A stretch of DNA of 64,000 nucleotides from VXYL01 sp965116935 (GCA_965116935.1 OZ220737.1:1736001-1800000), one strand, 5' to 3'; shown: positions 7,249 to 15,212, numbered from the stretch's first letter. Notes: generated from the letters alone by a model not told the origin. Numbers and translations are program-made.

Positions 7249-8603
7249 ATATGCGCTAACTTGTTTGGATCGATGGTTCCGGGAAGCGTTCGTCGATCTG
7301 CGGGGTCCGCTGGCGAGGCGGGTCGGCCAATCCCCTTGAGATGCGGTCCCAGTCGTCGATGGCCTGCTGCAGGGGGAGGTGCGGCTCGATGGCGCGGGCG
7401 ATCTGGCCGTACATGAAGCGGAAGTCACGCCAGGGACTGCGACGGCGGGCTCTCCACGGTGCCTCCCCAGGGGGAAACGGAGCCGGCGTGGCGAACGAGC
7501 TTCTCCACCAACAGCGCCACGAGCAGCTTGCCGTGGAGCCAGGCGCGGGCGCTGTCGTCCTCGTGCTTGGGCAGGTGGCCGAGCTGCGCCAGCGACTTGA
7601 AGCGCCTGAAGACCAGTTCGACCTGCCAGCGGACGCGGTACCAGTCCAGCACGCTGCGGGCGTCGAAGGTCCCTTCGGGGAAGGTGGTGAACAGGATCAC
7701 GTGGCGGGCGAACTCGAGGCTGGACGGCCGCACCTGCCGGCCCTGGCGCGCTGCGTGTTCCTTCGCCTTGCGCTGCGCGATGGCGGCGGCCTCCTCGGTC
7801 TTGCGGATCGCGCACACGCGACCCGGCACCGCGACGCCCCGACCGACCGCCACCGCCGGCCATGCCCGCGGGACGCACGCCTCGTCCAGCCCGGCGACCC
7901 GCTGCAGCAGGTCCAGCGCCTCCCCGTCCGGTGTCCGCAGCGGCAGCGAGCCGGTGTTCACGCGCACCGTGGCGTGGCCGCCCGACGACGCCACGTGGCC
8001 GAGACCCGCCGCCGTCGAGTAGCCCCGGTCCGCCAGCACCAGGTCGCCCCGGGCGATCGGAAAGTGCGCCAGCGTCTCGGCCACGCCCGAACCCTCGGTC
8101 GGCGTCAGCTTGTAGAAGTCGCAAGCCAGCGACGGAAGCCGCACGCTGTAGTGCAGGCGCCACAGCGAGCCCGTCCGCCCCGGCTCCTTCACCGTCGTCG
8201 CGTCGAACGCCCGGAACGGCAGCTCGCCAGACGCCGACACTCCGCCCTGCTCCCGGAACATCGCCGCGCACAGCTCCCGCAGCCACTCCGACGACTTCCG
8301 CAGCCGCTTCAGCAGCGCCACGTCCGAGAGCTCCGCAAGGTTCGCCTGCCGCGCCCGCACCACCGTCTCCCGCAGCGAATGACCCCGCGCCAGATGCAGC
8401 AGAAGCACCCGCAGCAGCGCCTCCGGAGACTTCGCCTTGCGCAGTCCCTTCAGCGCCCCCGTCTCCTGCGCCAGTTCCTCCCAGCCTTCCGGAAGGAACG
8501 ACACCACCACCTTCCAGTCCTCGTCCACTCCGCACAAGCCCCCAGCCGAACCGACACCCCCCACCTTACGGACAGCCGATGCGCAAAACAAGTTAGCGCA
8601 TAT
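7249..8603 (-). mobile_element. IS4-family insertion sequence, copy 1 (1355 bp)
   Basis: The ends are near-identical inverted repeats: ATATGCGCTAACTTGTTT at the left and its complement (AAACAAGTTAGCGCATAT) at the right. Both flanks carry the same 13 bases, GGGGCTTGTCCCC (7236-7248 and 8604-8616), which fits the long target duplications of IS4-type elements. The duplicated target is the core of the family A palindromic repeat. A second copy, 99 percent or more alike by eye, is at 62099-63452. One transposase gene on the minus strand fills the element. Confidence 0.93.
7425..8537 (-). CDS. IS4-family DDE transposase, copy 1, probably frame-broken at its C-terminus
   Basis: This is a DDE transposase of 370 residues as read in one frame, starting at a TTG (8537). 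Motifs include FDATTV (first Asp), LADRGYST (second Asp) and the IS4 signature Y300-x2-R303-x3-E307-x6-K314 in YRVRWQVELVFRRFK. After residue about 355 the frame runs into a premature stop. The +1 frame continues open to 7256 with RSPWRDFRFMYGQIARAI, which resembles the SLWR-type tail of IS4 relatives and would give a more usual length near 425. The switch lies around a TTTCCCCCTGGGG run (7464-7478). Both copies share it. Confidence 0.88.
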   Translation of the reverse strand: MCGVDEDWKVVVSFLPEGWEELAQETGALKGLRKAKSPEALLRVLLLHLARGHSLRETVVRARQANLAELSDVALLKRLRKSSEWLRELCAAMFREQGGVSASGELPFRAFDATTVKEPGRTGSLWRLHYSVRLPSLACDFYKLTPTEGSGVAETLAHFPIARGDLVLADRGYSTAAGLGHVASSGGHATVRVNTGSLPLRTPDGEALDLLQRVAGLDEACVPRAWPAVAVGRGVAVPGRVCAIRKTEEAAAIAQRKAKEHAARQGRQVRPSSLEFARHVILFTTFPEGTFDARSVLDWYRVRWQVELVFRRFKSLAQLGHLPKHEDDSARAWLHGKLLVALLVEKLVRHAGSVSPWGGTVESPPSQSLA

Positions 8604-8721
8604 GGGGCTTGTCCCCGCCCGGCTCGGATGCAACGAAACCGCCTCGGCTCGGCACGACGGGCGACCACAAGGGTCGCCCCTACGAGGCCCGTCTTGAAGG
8701 CGCCGTGGTATGTTGCCTTGC

Positions 8722-8877
8722 ATGACCCTAGGCGCAATCGTGGTTCCGCTGGTGGGGCTCTTCGTGGGTCTTGGTGGGATGTGGCTGGCTTGGAAGCTGG
8801 TGGTGCAGTTGCCGCAGGATGACCATTCCGTAGCCGATGACGACGAGGCAGAGGCTGGCGAAGAAGGCGAGCGTTGA
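8722..8877 (+). CDS. Single-pass small membrane protein
   Basis: This 51-residue protein has one membrane helix (IVVPLVGLFVGLGGMWLAWK) and a very acidic tail (DDHSVADDDEAEAGEEGE). No family is recognised. The start ATG at 8722 lies only 4 bases after the end of the tandem duplication, so its promoter region has been overwritten by repeats. Its stop overlaps the TTG start of the following methyltransferase, suggesting coupled translation. Confidence 0.65.
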   Translation: MTLGAIVVPLVGLFVGLGGMWLAWKLVVQLPQDDHSVADDDEAEAGEEGER

Positions 8878-9452
8878 GCGAGGCGGACCGGGCGCGTTGG
8901 AACCGGCGTTATGCCGCCGGGGAATACGGCGAGCGACGCTGGCCGAGTGATTTCCTGAAGGATTCGCTTGACCACCTGCCACGCGGGCGGGCGCTGGATT
9001 TGGCTTGTGGCTTGGGCCGCAATGCCCGCTTTCTTGCCGAGAACGGCTGGCAGGTTGACGCGGTGGATGTGTCCGACGTCGCCCTTGGCAAAGCGGAGGC
9101 CCTCGCGCCCAACGCCGACATTCGCTGGATCGCCTGCGACCTTGAGCGGGCCTTCACGCCGCCGGCGGACTATGACCTCGTGCTCAACATTCGCTATGTG
9201 AACCTGCCGCTCCTGGCCGACCTTCGCTCGGCGCTGCGCCCGGGTGGGGCGCTGTTGGTGGAGCAGCATCTCACCTTGCCCGACCTGCCGGATGCCGTGG
9301 TTGGGCCGAGGAGTCCCCGCTTCCGCGTGGCGCCGGGAGCGCTTCGGAAGCTGGCGGAGGGGCTGCGCGTTGAGGTCGATGAGGAGGGGCTGTTCCGAGA
9401 CCCCGACGGCGAAACGGCGGCACTCGCGCGACTGCTGGCGCTCCGAGAATGA
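8874..9452 (+). CDS. Class I SAM-dependent methyltransferase (TehB-like)
   Basis: This 192-residue cytoplasmic enzyme has the SAM-binding motif I ALDLACGLGRNARFLA (residues about 40-55), an acidic end of strand 2 (VDAVDVSDVAL) and a motif IV YDLVLNIRYVN. The overall shape and the WNRRYAAGEYGERRWPS lead resemble TehB-like and thiopurine-type methyltransferases, but the substrate cannot be told. The start is TTG at 8874, overlapping the stop of the preceding small membrane protein. Confidence 0.82.
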   Translation: MSEADRARWNRRYAAGEYGERRWPSDFLKDSLDHLPRGRALDLACGLGRNARFLAENGWQVDAVDVSDVALGKAEALAPNADIRWIACDLERAFTPPADYDLVLNIRYVNLPLLADLRSALRPGGALLVEQHLTLPDLPDAVVGPRSPRFRVAPGALRKLAEGLRVEVDEEGLFRDPDGETAALARLLALRE

Positions 9453-9474
9453 AGCGACGCGAGAGCCTCTAGGC

Positions 9475-10257
9475 CTAGACGACCCGAGAAACCCCGCCGT
9501 CCATGTTGATGGCGCAACCGGTCAGGTAGCTCGCTGCGTTCGATGCCAGGAACAGAGCCACGTTGGCGCATTCCTCGGCTTCGCCCATGCGGCCCATGGG
9601 CAGGTTCTTGCCGGCGCGCACCATGTATTCCTCGAGGGTCACGTCCTTGGCGGAGGCTTCGTAGCCGCGGCGCACCTGATCGGACTTGATGCTGCCGATC
9701 ATCAGGGCGTTCACGAGCACGTTGTGCGGGGCGCCCTCGCCGGCCAGCACCTTGGTGAGGGCCATGCCGGCGGCGCGGCTGACGGAGGTGGGTGCGGAAC
9801 CGGGCGGCGGTGCCTTGGCCGCGGTGTTGAGGATGTTGATGACGCGGCCCCAGCCCCGCTCCTTCATGCCGGGAAAGGCGAGGCGGGTGAAGCGGACGGC
9901 GGCCATCAGCTTGAGGTCCAGGTCGTATTGCCAGACTTCGTCGGTGATGTTCTCGAAGGGCCCGGTCTGGGATTGGCCGGCGTTGTTGACGAGGATGTCG
10001 ATGGCACCGAGTTCCGCGGTGGCGCGCTCGACGGTCGCGGTGATTGCCGAGGCATCGGTGACATCGCACGAATACGCGCCCACGTTGCCGCCGGAAGCGG
10101 CTTCGATTTCGGCCTTGGCTTCCGCCAGCACGTCCTCGCGCCGGGCCACCAAGGCGACATTGGCGCCGGCACCGTGAAAGGCGCCGGCCATGGCGCGGCC
10201 GAGGCCCAGGCTTCCGCCGGTGACGAGTGCGGTTCTGCCTTCGAGATTGAGATCCAT
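9475..10257 (-). CDS. SDR-family protein with altered catalytic Tyr/Lys
   Basis: This 260-residue Rossmann-fold protein has the SDR cofactor motif TGGSLGLG (residues about 13-20), NNAG and a C-terminal TGCAINMDGG. Where classical SDRs have YxxSK, this one reads TSVSRAAG: both the catalytic tyrosine and lysine appear replaced (Thr and Arg). Some divergent SDR groups carry such changes, so it may use another mechanism or be a non-catalytic binder. The ATG at 10257 with AAGGAA upstream is the best start; a longer reading from 10284 adds nothing family-like. Confidence 0.85.
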   Translation of the reverse strand: MDLNLEGRTALVTGGSLGLGRAMAGAFHGAGANVALVARREDVLAEAKAEIEAASGGNVGAYSCDVTDASAITATVERATAELGAIDILVNNAGQSQTGPFENITDEVWQYDLDLKLMAAVRFTRLAFPGMKERGWGRVINILNTAAKAPPPGSAPTSVSRAAGMALTKVLAGEGAPHNVLVNALMIGSIKSDQVRRGYEASAKDVTLEEYMVRAGKNLPMGRMGEAEECANVALFLASNAASYLTGCAINMDGGVSRVV

Positions 10258-10316
10258 GAGTGGGTTCCTTCTCGTGTGCGCCACTGTGGGCGGCTTGCGT
10301 GTTCGTTGAGCCGAAG

Positions 10317-11063
10317 CTACCCGCTCCGGGCGATGTCGAAAGATTCCTCGGTGCGCCCGCCGGCGACGCCATGCGGGCCATAGTGCTGTTCCGCGAACTC
10401 CACATGCTCCTCCGTGACGATCACGGCGGTGCTGGCGCGGGTGCCGTAGTGGTCGCCAACGATGAAGCAGGGGGAGAAGCTGCGTTCCGGCTGCAGGTCG
10501 CCATCGTATTCGCGCTCAACCGGCAAGTGGGGCCTCGCCAGCAGGGCTATCAGGTCGCCGGTGGTGGCATGCGGCGCGGCTTGGCTGAGTGCTCTTGCAC
10601 CGTGCACGGCCTTGGGCCAGCGGTCGCCCAAGCGGGTGTTGGTGAGGCCATACACCCCGGGCGGCAAGGCTCGCACTTCGCCGGTGCGGTTCGACGAATA
10701 GACCATCTCGTCGCCATCGAAGGCGATCAGGTTGAAGCCGTTGTAGAGCTCGCCATCGATGCGTTCGATGTAGTCACGGGCTGGTTCGTTGCCGGCGAGG
10801 AAGTCCGTGGCCAAGTCGCCGCGGGATGCCGGCGCCGGGGCGTTCGGGTTTTCGGACCAGTTGGTCACCGCGGCGAAACGGCCGTCGCGGTGCATCGCGA
10901 GCCAGGCACCGCCAGCTTTGAGGTCCCGGCCGCCGAAGATGTCCGACGCGTCATCCCACCAATGCGCCTCCCGCGCCGGTCGGTCGTGGAACTCGTCGCG
11001 GTTGGCAGCCACCACTAGCGTGCGCCCCTTGCAGGCGCGATATGCGAACAGGATCAGGCACAC
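10317..11063 (-). CDS. NRDE/TANGO2-family protein
   Basis: This 248-residue protein begins MCLILFAYRACKGRTLVVAA and carries the name-giving NRDE tetrapeptide, followed by GGRDLKAGGAWLAMHRDGRF and AVTNW. This is the NRDE (TANGO2/T10) family, found in bacteria and mitochondria. The N-terminal Cys2 could be a nucleophile as in Ntn hydrolases, which is inference. No activity is firmly established; links to heme or lipid trafficking exist for eukaryotic relatives. It is transcribed towards the SDR gene. Confidence 0.88.
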   Translation of the reverse strand: MCLILFAYRACKGRTLVVAANRDEFHDRPAREAHWWDDASDIFGGRDLKAGGAWLAMHRDGRFAAVTNWSENPNAPAPASRGDLATDFLAGNEPARDYIERIDGELYNGFNLIAFDGDEMVYSSNRTGEVRALPPGVYGLTNTRLGDRWPKAVHGARALSQAAPHATTGDLIALLARPHLPVEREYDGDLQPERSFSPCFIVGDHYGTRASTAVIVTEEHVEFAEQHYGPHGVAGGRTEESFDIARSG

Positions 11064-11196
11064 GAGGCGGAGGTCCTTGGAGTGGCGGAAGGCGGCGATT
11101 CTATGCGAAGTGGTGGCGGACTAGGCTGGGCGATCGGTGCCGCCATGCCGTAGCGGACATTTCACGAGTCCTCCTCGAACAAAGCTCGCCGGCAGG

Positions 11197-11391
11197 CACG
11201 AAGCAGCGCCTGCGATGCGAGGGGCCTCTCTGGAGGGAGCACGAAGCAGCGCCTGCGATGCGAGGGGCCTCTCTGGAGGGAGCACGAAGCAGCGCCTGCG
11301 ATGCGAGGGGCCTCTCTGGAGGGAGCGCCTGCGATGCGAGGGGCCTCTCTGGAGGGAGCGCCTGCGATGCGAGGGGCCTCTCTGGAGGGAG
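11197..11391. repeat. Short tandem repeat: 3 x 43 bp plus 2 x 33 bp
   Basis: Three identical 43-base units (11197-11239, 11240-11282, 11283-11325) are followed by two 33-base units (11326-11358, 11359-11391) that lack the first 10 bases. Each unit ends GGCCTCTCTGGAGGGAG, so the array is built from one half of the family B palindrome that follows directly at 11384-11412. Copy number is likely to vary between strains. Confidence 0.92.
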
Positions 11392-11720
11392 GGCGTCTCG
11401 CCCTCCTTCCGAGGCCCTCGCAAGGCAGGCGCTGGCTTGTTGGTGGCGTTGTTCGGGGCTGGCGCTTTGTTGGCGTTGTCTGGAACGCTTGCTTGCGGTG
11501 GCCTTGACCGGCTCCGCTGCGTGCGCGCCTTTGGCACGCCTGGAGGGCGAGACGCCCTCCCTCCAGAGAGGCCCTCGCATCGCAGGGCTGGTTTGTTGTT
11601 GGCGTTGTCTGGAACGCTTGCTTGCGGTGGCTTGGCCGGCTCCGCTGCGTGCGCGCCTGCGGCACGCTTGGAGGGCGAGACGCGCCCCTTCCAGAGAGGC
11701 CCCGCAAAGCAGGGCTGCTA
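11384..11720. repeat. Two copies of a composite family B repeat upstream of lgt
   Basis: Family B palindromes of the form GGAGGG-GGGCGNCNCGCCCTCC sit at 11384-11412, 11541-11563 and, degraded, at 11671-11692. Between them lie two versions of a body sequence of about 110 bases (11420-11530 and 11585-11690). The same body appears in the opposite orientation at 15425-15540 and 15735-15810. The 700-base gap between the NRDE gene and lgt is made of these elements and the tandem array; no gene is seen. Confidence 0.8.
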
Positions 11721-11762
11721 GGCTTGGTTGGAGGCGGTCGTTTCGGGCCAGGAGGCGGTGGT

Positions 11763-12668
11763 GTGCAATACCCTCTGATCGATCCTGTTCTGGTGCAGGC
11801 TGGGCCGTTTGCCCTGCGCTGGTATGGGCTGATGTATGTATTGGCCTTTGGCGTCATGTATCTGCTGGGTCGGCGGCGGGCTGGTGCGGGCACCGGGTGG
11901 TCGGTTCAGGATGTCTCGGATCTCGTCTTCTACGGTGTCGCCGGCATCGTCCTTGGGGGGCGGCTCGGCTTCGTGCTGTTCTATGGCTTCGATCAGTTCC
12001 TGCGCGATCCGCTTTGGCTGCTGCGCATCTGGGAAGGGGGGATGTCGTTCCACGGCGGCTTGCTTGGGGCGTTGGCGGCGATGGCGGTCTTCGCACGTCG
12101 GCGGGTTGCACGGGAAGGCGATGGCAGCCAGGGAACGCAAACCCTCCCACAGCGCCGCAGTTTTCTCGAAGTCGCGGACTTCGTGGCGCCATTGGTTCCG
12201 CTCGGCATTGGGCTTGGGCGACTCGGCAACTTCATCAACGCCGAGCTTCCAGGGCGGGTTACCGAATCGGCGCTCGGGGTGCATTTCCCTTGCGCGTCGG
12301 TGCAGGGCCTCAGCATTGCCTGCTACGGCGAGTTCGAGACGGCGACGCGGCATGTCTCGAGCCTCTATCAGGCGGTTGGTGAAGGGCTGCTGCTGTTCGC
12401 CGTCGTGTGGTGGTTTTCTGCCCGTGCGCGCTCGCTGGCAGCGAGTGGGGCTGGATCGTGGTGGGTCACTCCAGGCCGCGTTTCGGGGTGCTTTCTCGTC
12501 GCGTCGGGTATCATCCGCTTCGCCACCGAGTTCTTCCGCGAGCCGGATGCCGGCATCGGCTTCATCGTTGCCGACTGGCTGACGATGGGGCAGTTGCTGT
12601 CGCTGCCGACCGCGGCCTTGGGGGCACTCTTGCTGCTGTGGACGGCACCGGCCAAGGCCGGCAAGTGA
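11763..12668 (+). CDS. lgt: Prolipoprotein diacylglyceryl transferase
   Basis: Lgt is the inner-membrane enzyme that attaches diacylglycerol from phosphatidylglycerol to the lipobox cysteine of prolipoproteins. The 301-residue protein has about seven hydrophobic segments, the SFHGGLLGAL motif and the signature GRLGNFINAELPGRVTE. The start is taken as GTG at 11763 with AGGAGG about 8 bases upstream; longer readings extend into repeat DNA. It begins the lgt-thyA-folA cluster, with 22 bases to thyA. Confidence 0.95.
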   Translation: MQYPLIDPVLVQAGPFALRWYGLMYVLAFGVMYLLGRRRAGAGTGWSVQDVSDLVFYGVAGIVLGGRLGFVLFYGFDQFLRDPLWLLRIWEGGMSFHGGLLGALAAMAVFARRRVAREGDGSQGTQTLPQRRSFLEVADFVAPLVPLGIGLGRLGNFINAELPGRVTESALGVHFPCASVQGLSIACYGEFETATRHVSSLYQAVGEGLLLFAVVWWFSARARSLAASGAGSWWVTPGRVSGCFLVASGIIRFATEFFREPDAGIGFIVADWLTMGQLLSLPTAALGALLLLWTAPAKAGK

Positions 12669-12690
12669 CGACGAAGGACCAAGCCGGAAC

Positions 12691-13485
12691 GTGAAGCAAT
12701 ACCTCGATCTTCTGCGCCAAGTGCGCGAGGCCGGCAGCTTGCGCGAGGACCGCACCGGCACCGGCACCTACAGCATCTTCGGCCATCAGATGCGCTTTGA
12801 CCTCGCCGAGGGCTTCCCGCTCGTCACCACCAAGAGGATGTTCTTTCGCGGCATCGCCCACGAACTCTTGTGGTTCTTGAAGGGCGCCACCAACACCGCC
12901 TATCTCACCGCCAACGACGTTCATATCTGGGACGAATGGGCCGACGAGAACGGCGAACTCGGCCCGGTCTATGGCGCCCAGTGGCGAAGCTGGCGCACGG
13001 CGGACGGTCGGTCGGTGGACCAGATTGCCGGCGTGACCGAAGCCATCCGCGCCAATCCGACCTCGCGCCGCCACATCGTCTCGGCCTGGAACGTGGGCGA
13101 GATCGACGCCATGGCGCTGCCTCCCTGCCACCTGCTGTTCCAGTTCCACGTCGCCGACGGGCGGCTTTCCTGCCAGCTCTACCAGCGCAGCGCCGATCTC
13201 TTCCTCGGCGTGCCGTTCAACATCGCCTCGTACGCGCTCCTCACGCACATGATGGCGCAGGTAACGGGACTGGCCGCTGGCGAGTTCATCCACACCTTCG
13301 GCGACGCCCACATCTACGCCAACCACCTCAGCCAGGTGGATCGCCAACTCAGTCGCGAACCCCTGCCCCTGCCGAGGCTGGAACTGAACCCGGCGGTGGA
13401 GGACATCTTCGACTTCACCTACGACGACATCGCCCTCGTCGGCTACCGCTCGCACAAGGGGATCAAGGCACCGATCGCGGTGTAG
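12691..13485 (+). CDS. thyA: Thymidylate synthase
   Basis: ThyA converts dUMP to dTMP using methylene-tetrahydrofolate, producing dihydrofolate. The 264-residue length is the canonical short form. Visible are DRTGTGT near the N-terminus, the catalytic cysteine in LPPCHLLFQF, the phosphate-binding Arg pair (RRHI) and QLYQRSADLFLGVPFNIASY. The start is GTG. It lies between lgt and folA, and the dihydrofolate it makes is recycled by the folA product 39 bases downstream. Confidence 0.97.
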   Translation: MKQYLDLLRQVREAGSLREDRTGTGTYSIFGHQMRFDLAEGFPLVTTKRMFFRGIAHELLWFLKGATNTAYLTANDVHIWDEWADENGELGPVYGAQWRSWRTADGRSVDQIAGVTEAIRANPTSRRHIVSAWNVGEIDAMALPPCHLLFQFHVADGRLSCQLYQRSADLFLGVPFNIASYALLTHMMAQVTGLAAGEFIHTFGDAHIYANHLSQVDRQLSREPLPLPRLELNPAVEDIFDFTYDDIALVGYRSHKGIKAPIAV

Positions 13486-13524
13486 TTTGCAGCGGCAACG
13501 GAACCGTTTAACGCTGGAGCGGCG

Positions 13525-14013
13525 ATGATCCTATCGGCGATATGGGCGATGACCCGCAACCGCGTGATCGGCAAGGATGGCGACCTGCCGTGGCGGCTGC
13601 CGGATGACCAGCGCTTCTTCCGCCGCACTACGCTCGGCAAGCCCATCATCATGGGGCGCAAGACCTTCGACGAGATCGGGCGGCCACTGCCGAAGCGCCG
13701 CAACATCGTGCTGTCGCGGCGGGGGGTTCGGAGCGAGGGGGTGGAGGTCGTCCGCGACCTTGATTCCGCGCTGGCCCTTGCCGCGGGCGATGCTCCGGAG
13801 GAGGCGTTCATCATCGGCGGCGCGGAGATCTACGCCCTCGCGCTGCCCCGAACCGACCGCCTCTACATGACCTTGATCGATACCGAACTCGAAGGCGACA
13901 CCTGGTTCCCAGACTTCGAGCTTGGCGACTGGCGCGAGGTGAAGCGCACCGAGCACCCGGCCGACGAACGGCACGCCTGGCCGTTCTCGATCCACGTCAT
14001 GGAACGCGTCTGA
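13525..14013 (+). CDS. folA: Dihydrofolate reductase
   Basis: This 162-residue enzyme reduces dihydrofolate to tetrahydrofolate with NADPH. Motifs are AIWAMTRNRVIGKDGDLPWR (substrate and cofactor loop with the conserved Trp), IIMGRKTFDEIGRPLP and FIIGGAEIYALALP. The Asp of DGDLPWR-type loops serves as the catalytic acid in this family. It closes the lgt-thyA-folA cluster. Confidence 0.97.
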   Translation: MILSAIWAMTRNRVIGKDGDLPWRLPDDQRFFRRTTLGKPIIMGRKTFDEIGRPLPKRRNIVLSRRGVRSEGVEVVRDLDSALALAAGDAPEEAFIIGGAEIYALALPRTDRLYMTLIDTELEGDTWFPDFELGDWREVKRTEHPADERHAWPFSIHVMERV

Positions 14014-14093
14014 CGGCGCGCCGTACCTCGCCATCTCGCCCGTACAATCGCGCCTTTCAGCCGCCTTTCAGCAATCAGCCAAAGGGAGACTCC

Positions 14094-15212
14094 ATGTCGG
14101 CACCACTTGGACACGCAACGACGTTGCTCGCGGCGATGGCGGACGGCATTGGCGAGCTCAGCTTCGCATCGAGGGACTGGGTGGCCGAAGCCGGTGACGC
14201 CCTTTCCGATGCCGTCGAACGTCACGCCGACGCGCTGCATGCGGAGACCTTCACGCTATGCGAGGTGGCTCACAACCCACCGGTGTGGCTCCGCGCTGGC
14301 GGCAAGGTCGCGTGGCATGCCCGCATCGAGGGCGGCCGGGTGGTTGCCGCTGATGCCGGCGAGCTTCCCGCCTCGGAGTGCGACTTCCGCGTCGAGGGCG
14401 ACCACTCGATCATGAGCAACATGGGGCGCATCGCATTCCACGGCAGGAACCCGGCCGTGGTTGCAGCCGCGCAGGCGCGCCTTCGAAACCTGTCGCACTG
14501 GAAGTTCGATGGCACGCTGCCGGACAACCCGGCGCTGTTGGCGGCGCTGCGACGGCTGCACGACGCTATGGCACCGCGCACCTTGCCACGCTTCACGTTC
14601 ATGACGCCGGAGTGGGTGAGCTCCGCACGCCATGTTCTTTCCACGCGCGCGACTTCGGCGAAATATACGGGCGGCATCCAAAACGTCGTCTTCACGTTCT
14701 CGGAGGAGTTCACCCATACCCCGGCCTACGCCTTCCCCGACGGTGCGCATGGCGGCTTTTGGGTGCGCTGCGACCACGGCGAGATCACGGTCGGCGCCGG
14801 GCCCCTGCCTGAGGCGATGGGGTCGGCGGATGCCCTCACCAAGGGCAAGTACACGCCCGTCGTGCCGGTGGGCCGCACCGTCAACGCGCTGATGACGGAG
14901 GAGGAGCAGACGGCACAAGCGGCCTACAGCAAGGCTGCGTTCCGTCGCGAAGAGGAAACCGGCGAGCACCCAGTGCACCAGACTTCCCCTTCGGGAAAAG
15001 GCCCAATGCCGACAGAACTCGCCCGCATCTTCATGCCACTGCACGACGAACTCTCGAAACGCACCTCCGGCGAACTGCCGTCCGATTTCGACGCCACCGT
15101 GAAACCGGCGTGGGCCGAAGCCCAATCCTTCGACCGCGACGGAGCCTACGACGCCTCGTGGCTGCGCTATGACGAGTTCGACATCTATGGAGCTCCGCGG
15201 AAGGAGTCGTAG
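14094..15212 (+). CDS. Conserved-looking protein of unknown function (372 aa)
   Basis: I do not recognise a named family. The protein is soluble, without signal or membrane segment. Its middle part (CDFRVEGDHSIMSNMGRIAF) is loosely reminiscent of small lipid/sterol-carrier (SCP2-like) folds, but this is a guess. A run of aromatic and charged residues (GFWVRCDHGEITVGAGPLPE) and a final DRDGAYDASWLRYDEFDIYG complete it. Codon use looks like the neighbours and a purine-rich GGGAGA site precedes the ATG, so it is a real gene. It is followed by a repeat-filled gap. Confidence 0.75.
   Translation: MSAPLGHATTLLAAMADGIGELSFASRDWVAEAGDALSDAVERHADALHAETFTLCEVAHNPPVWLRAGGKVAWHARIEGGRVVAADAGELPASECDFRVEGDHSIMSNMGRIAFHGRNPAVVAAAQARLRNLSHWKFDGTLPDNPALLAALRRLHDAMAPRTLPRFTFMTPEWVSSARHVLSTRATSAKYTGGIQNVVFTFSEEFTHTPAYAFPDGAHGGFWVRCDHGEITVGAGPLPEAMGSADALTKGKYTPVVPVGRTVNALMTEEEQTAQAAYSKAAFRREEETGEHPVHQTSPSGKGPMPTELARIFMPLHDELSKRTSGELPSDFDATVKPAWAEAQSFDRDGAYDASWLRYDEFDIYGAPRKES

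Larger units (their letters stand above)
6652..8718. repeat. 349-350 bp tandem duplication containing the sulfurtransferase 3' end; second copy split by an IS
   Basis: Copy 1 spans 6652-7000 and copy 2 starts at 7001. Removing the IS (7249-8603) and one 13-bp target duplication from copy 2 leaves about 350 bases ending at 8718, matching copy 1 almost base for base. Each copy holds the last 33 codons of the sulfurtransferase, a family A repeat pair (6756-6833; 7105-7182), a further single arm and a GGGCGACCACAAGGGTCGCCC palindrome. The reading frame left at 6892-7098 is a non-functional gene tail. Confidence 0.9.

Noticed and set aside
6541..8535. A 664-codon open frame on the minus strand through the first IS copy
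   Set aside because: It is a GC-driven shadow of the transposase gene in another frame, with Gly/Arg-rich composition and no family motif; the true frame has the IS4 signature.
11197..11391. Tandem 43-base units as a CRISPR array
   Set aside because: Units are contiguous without unique spacers, so this is a simple tandem repeat.
11042..12382. A 446-codon frame across the repeat array and lgt
   Set aside because: It begins in tandem repeats (CDARGLSGG repeated) and then runs out of frame over lgt; it is repeat DNA plus a shadow.
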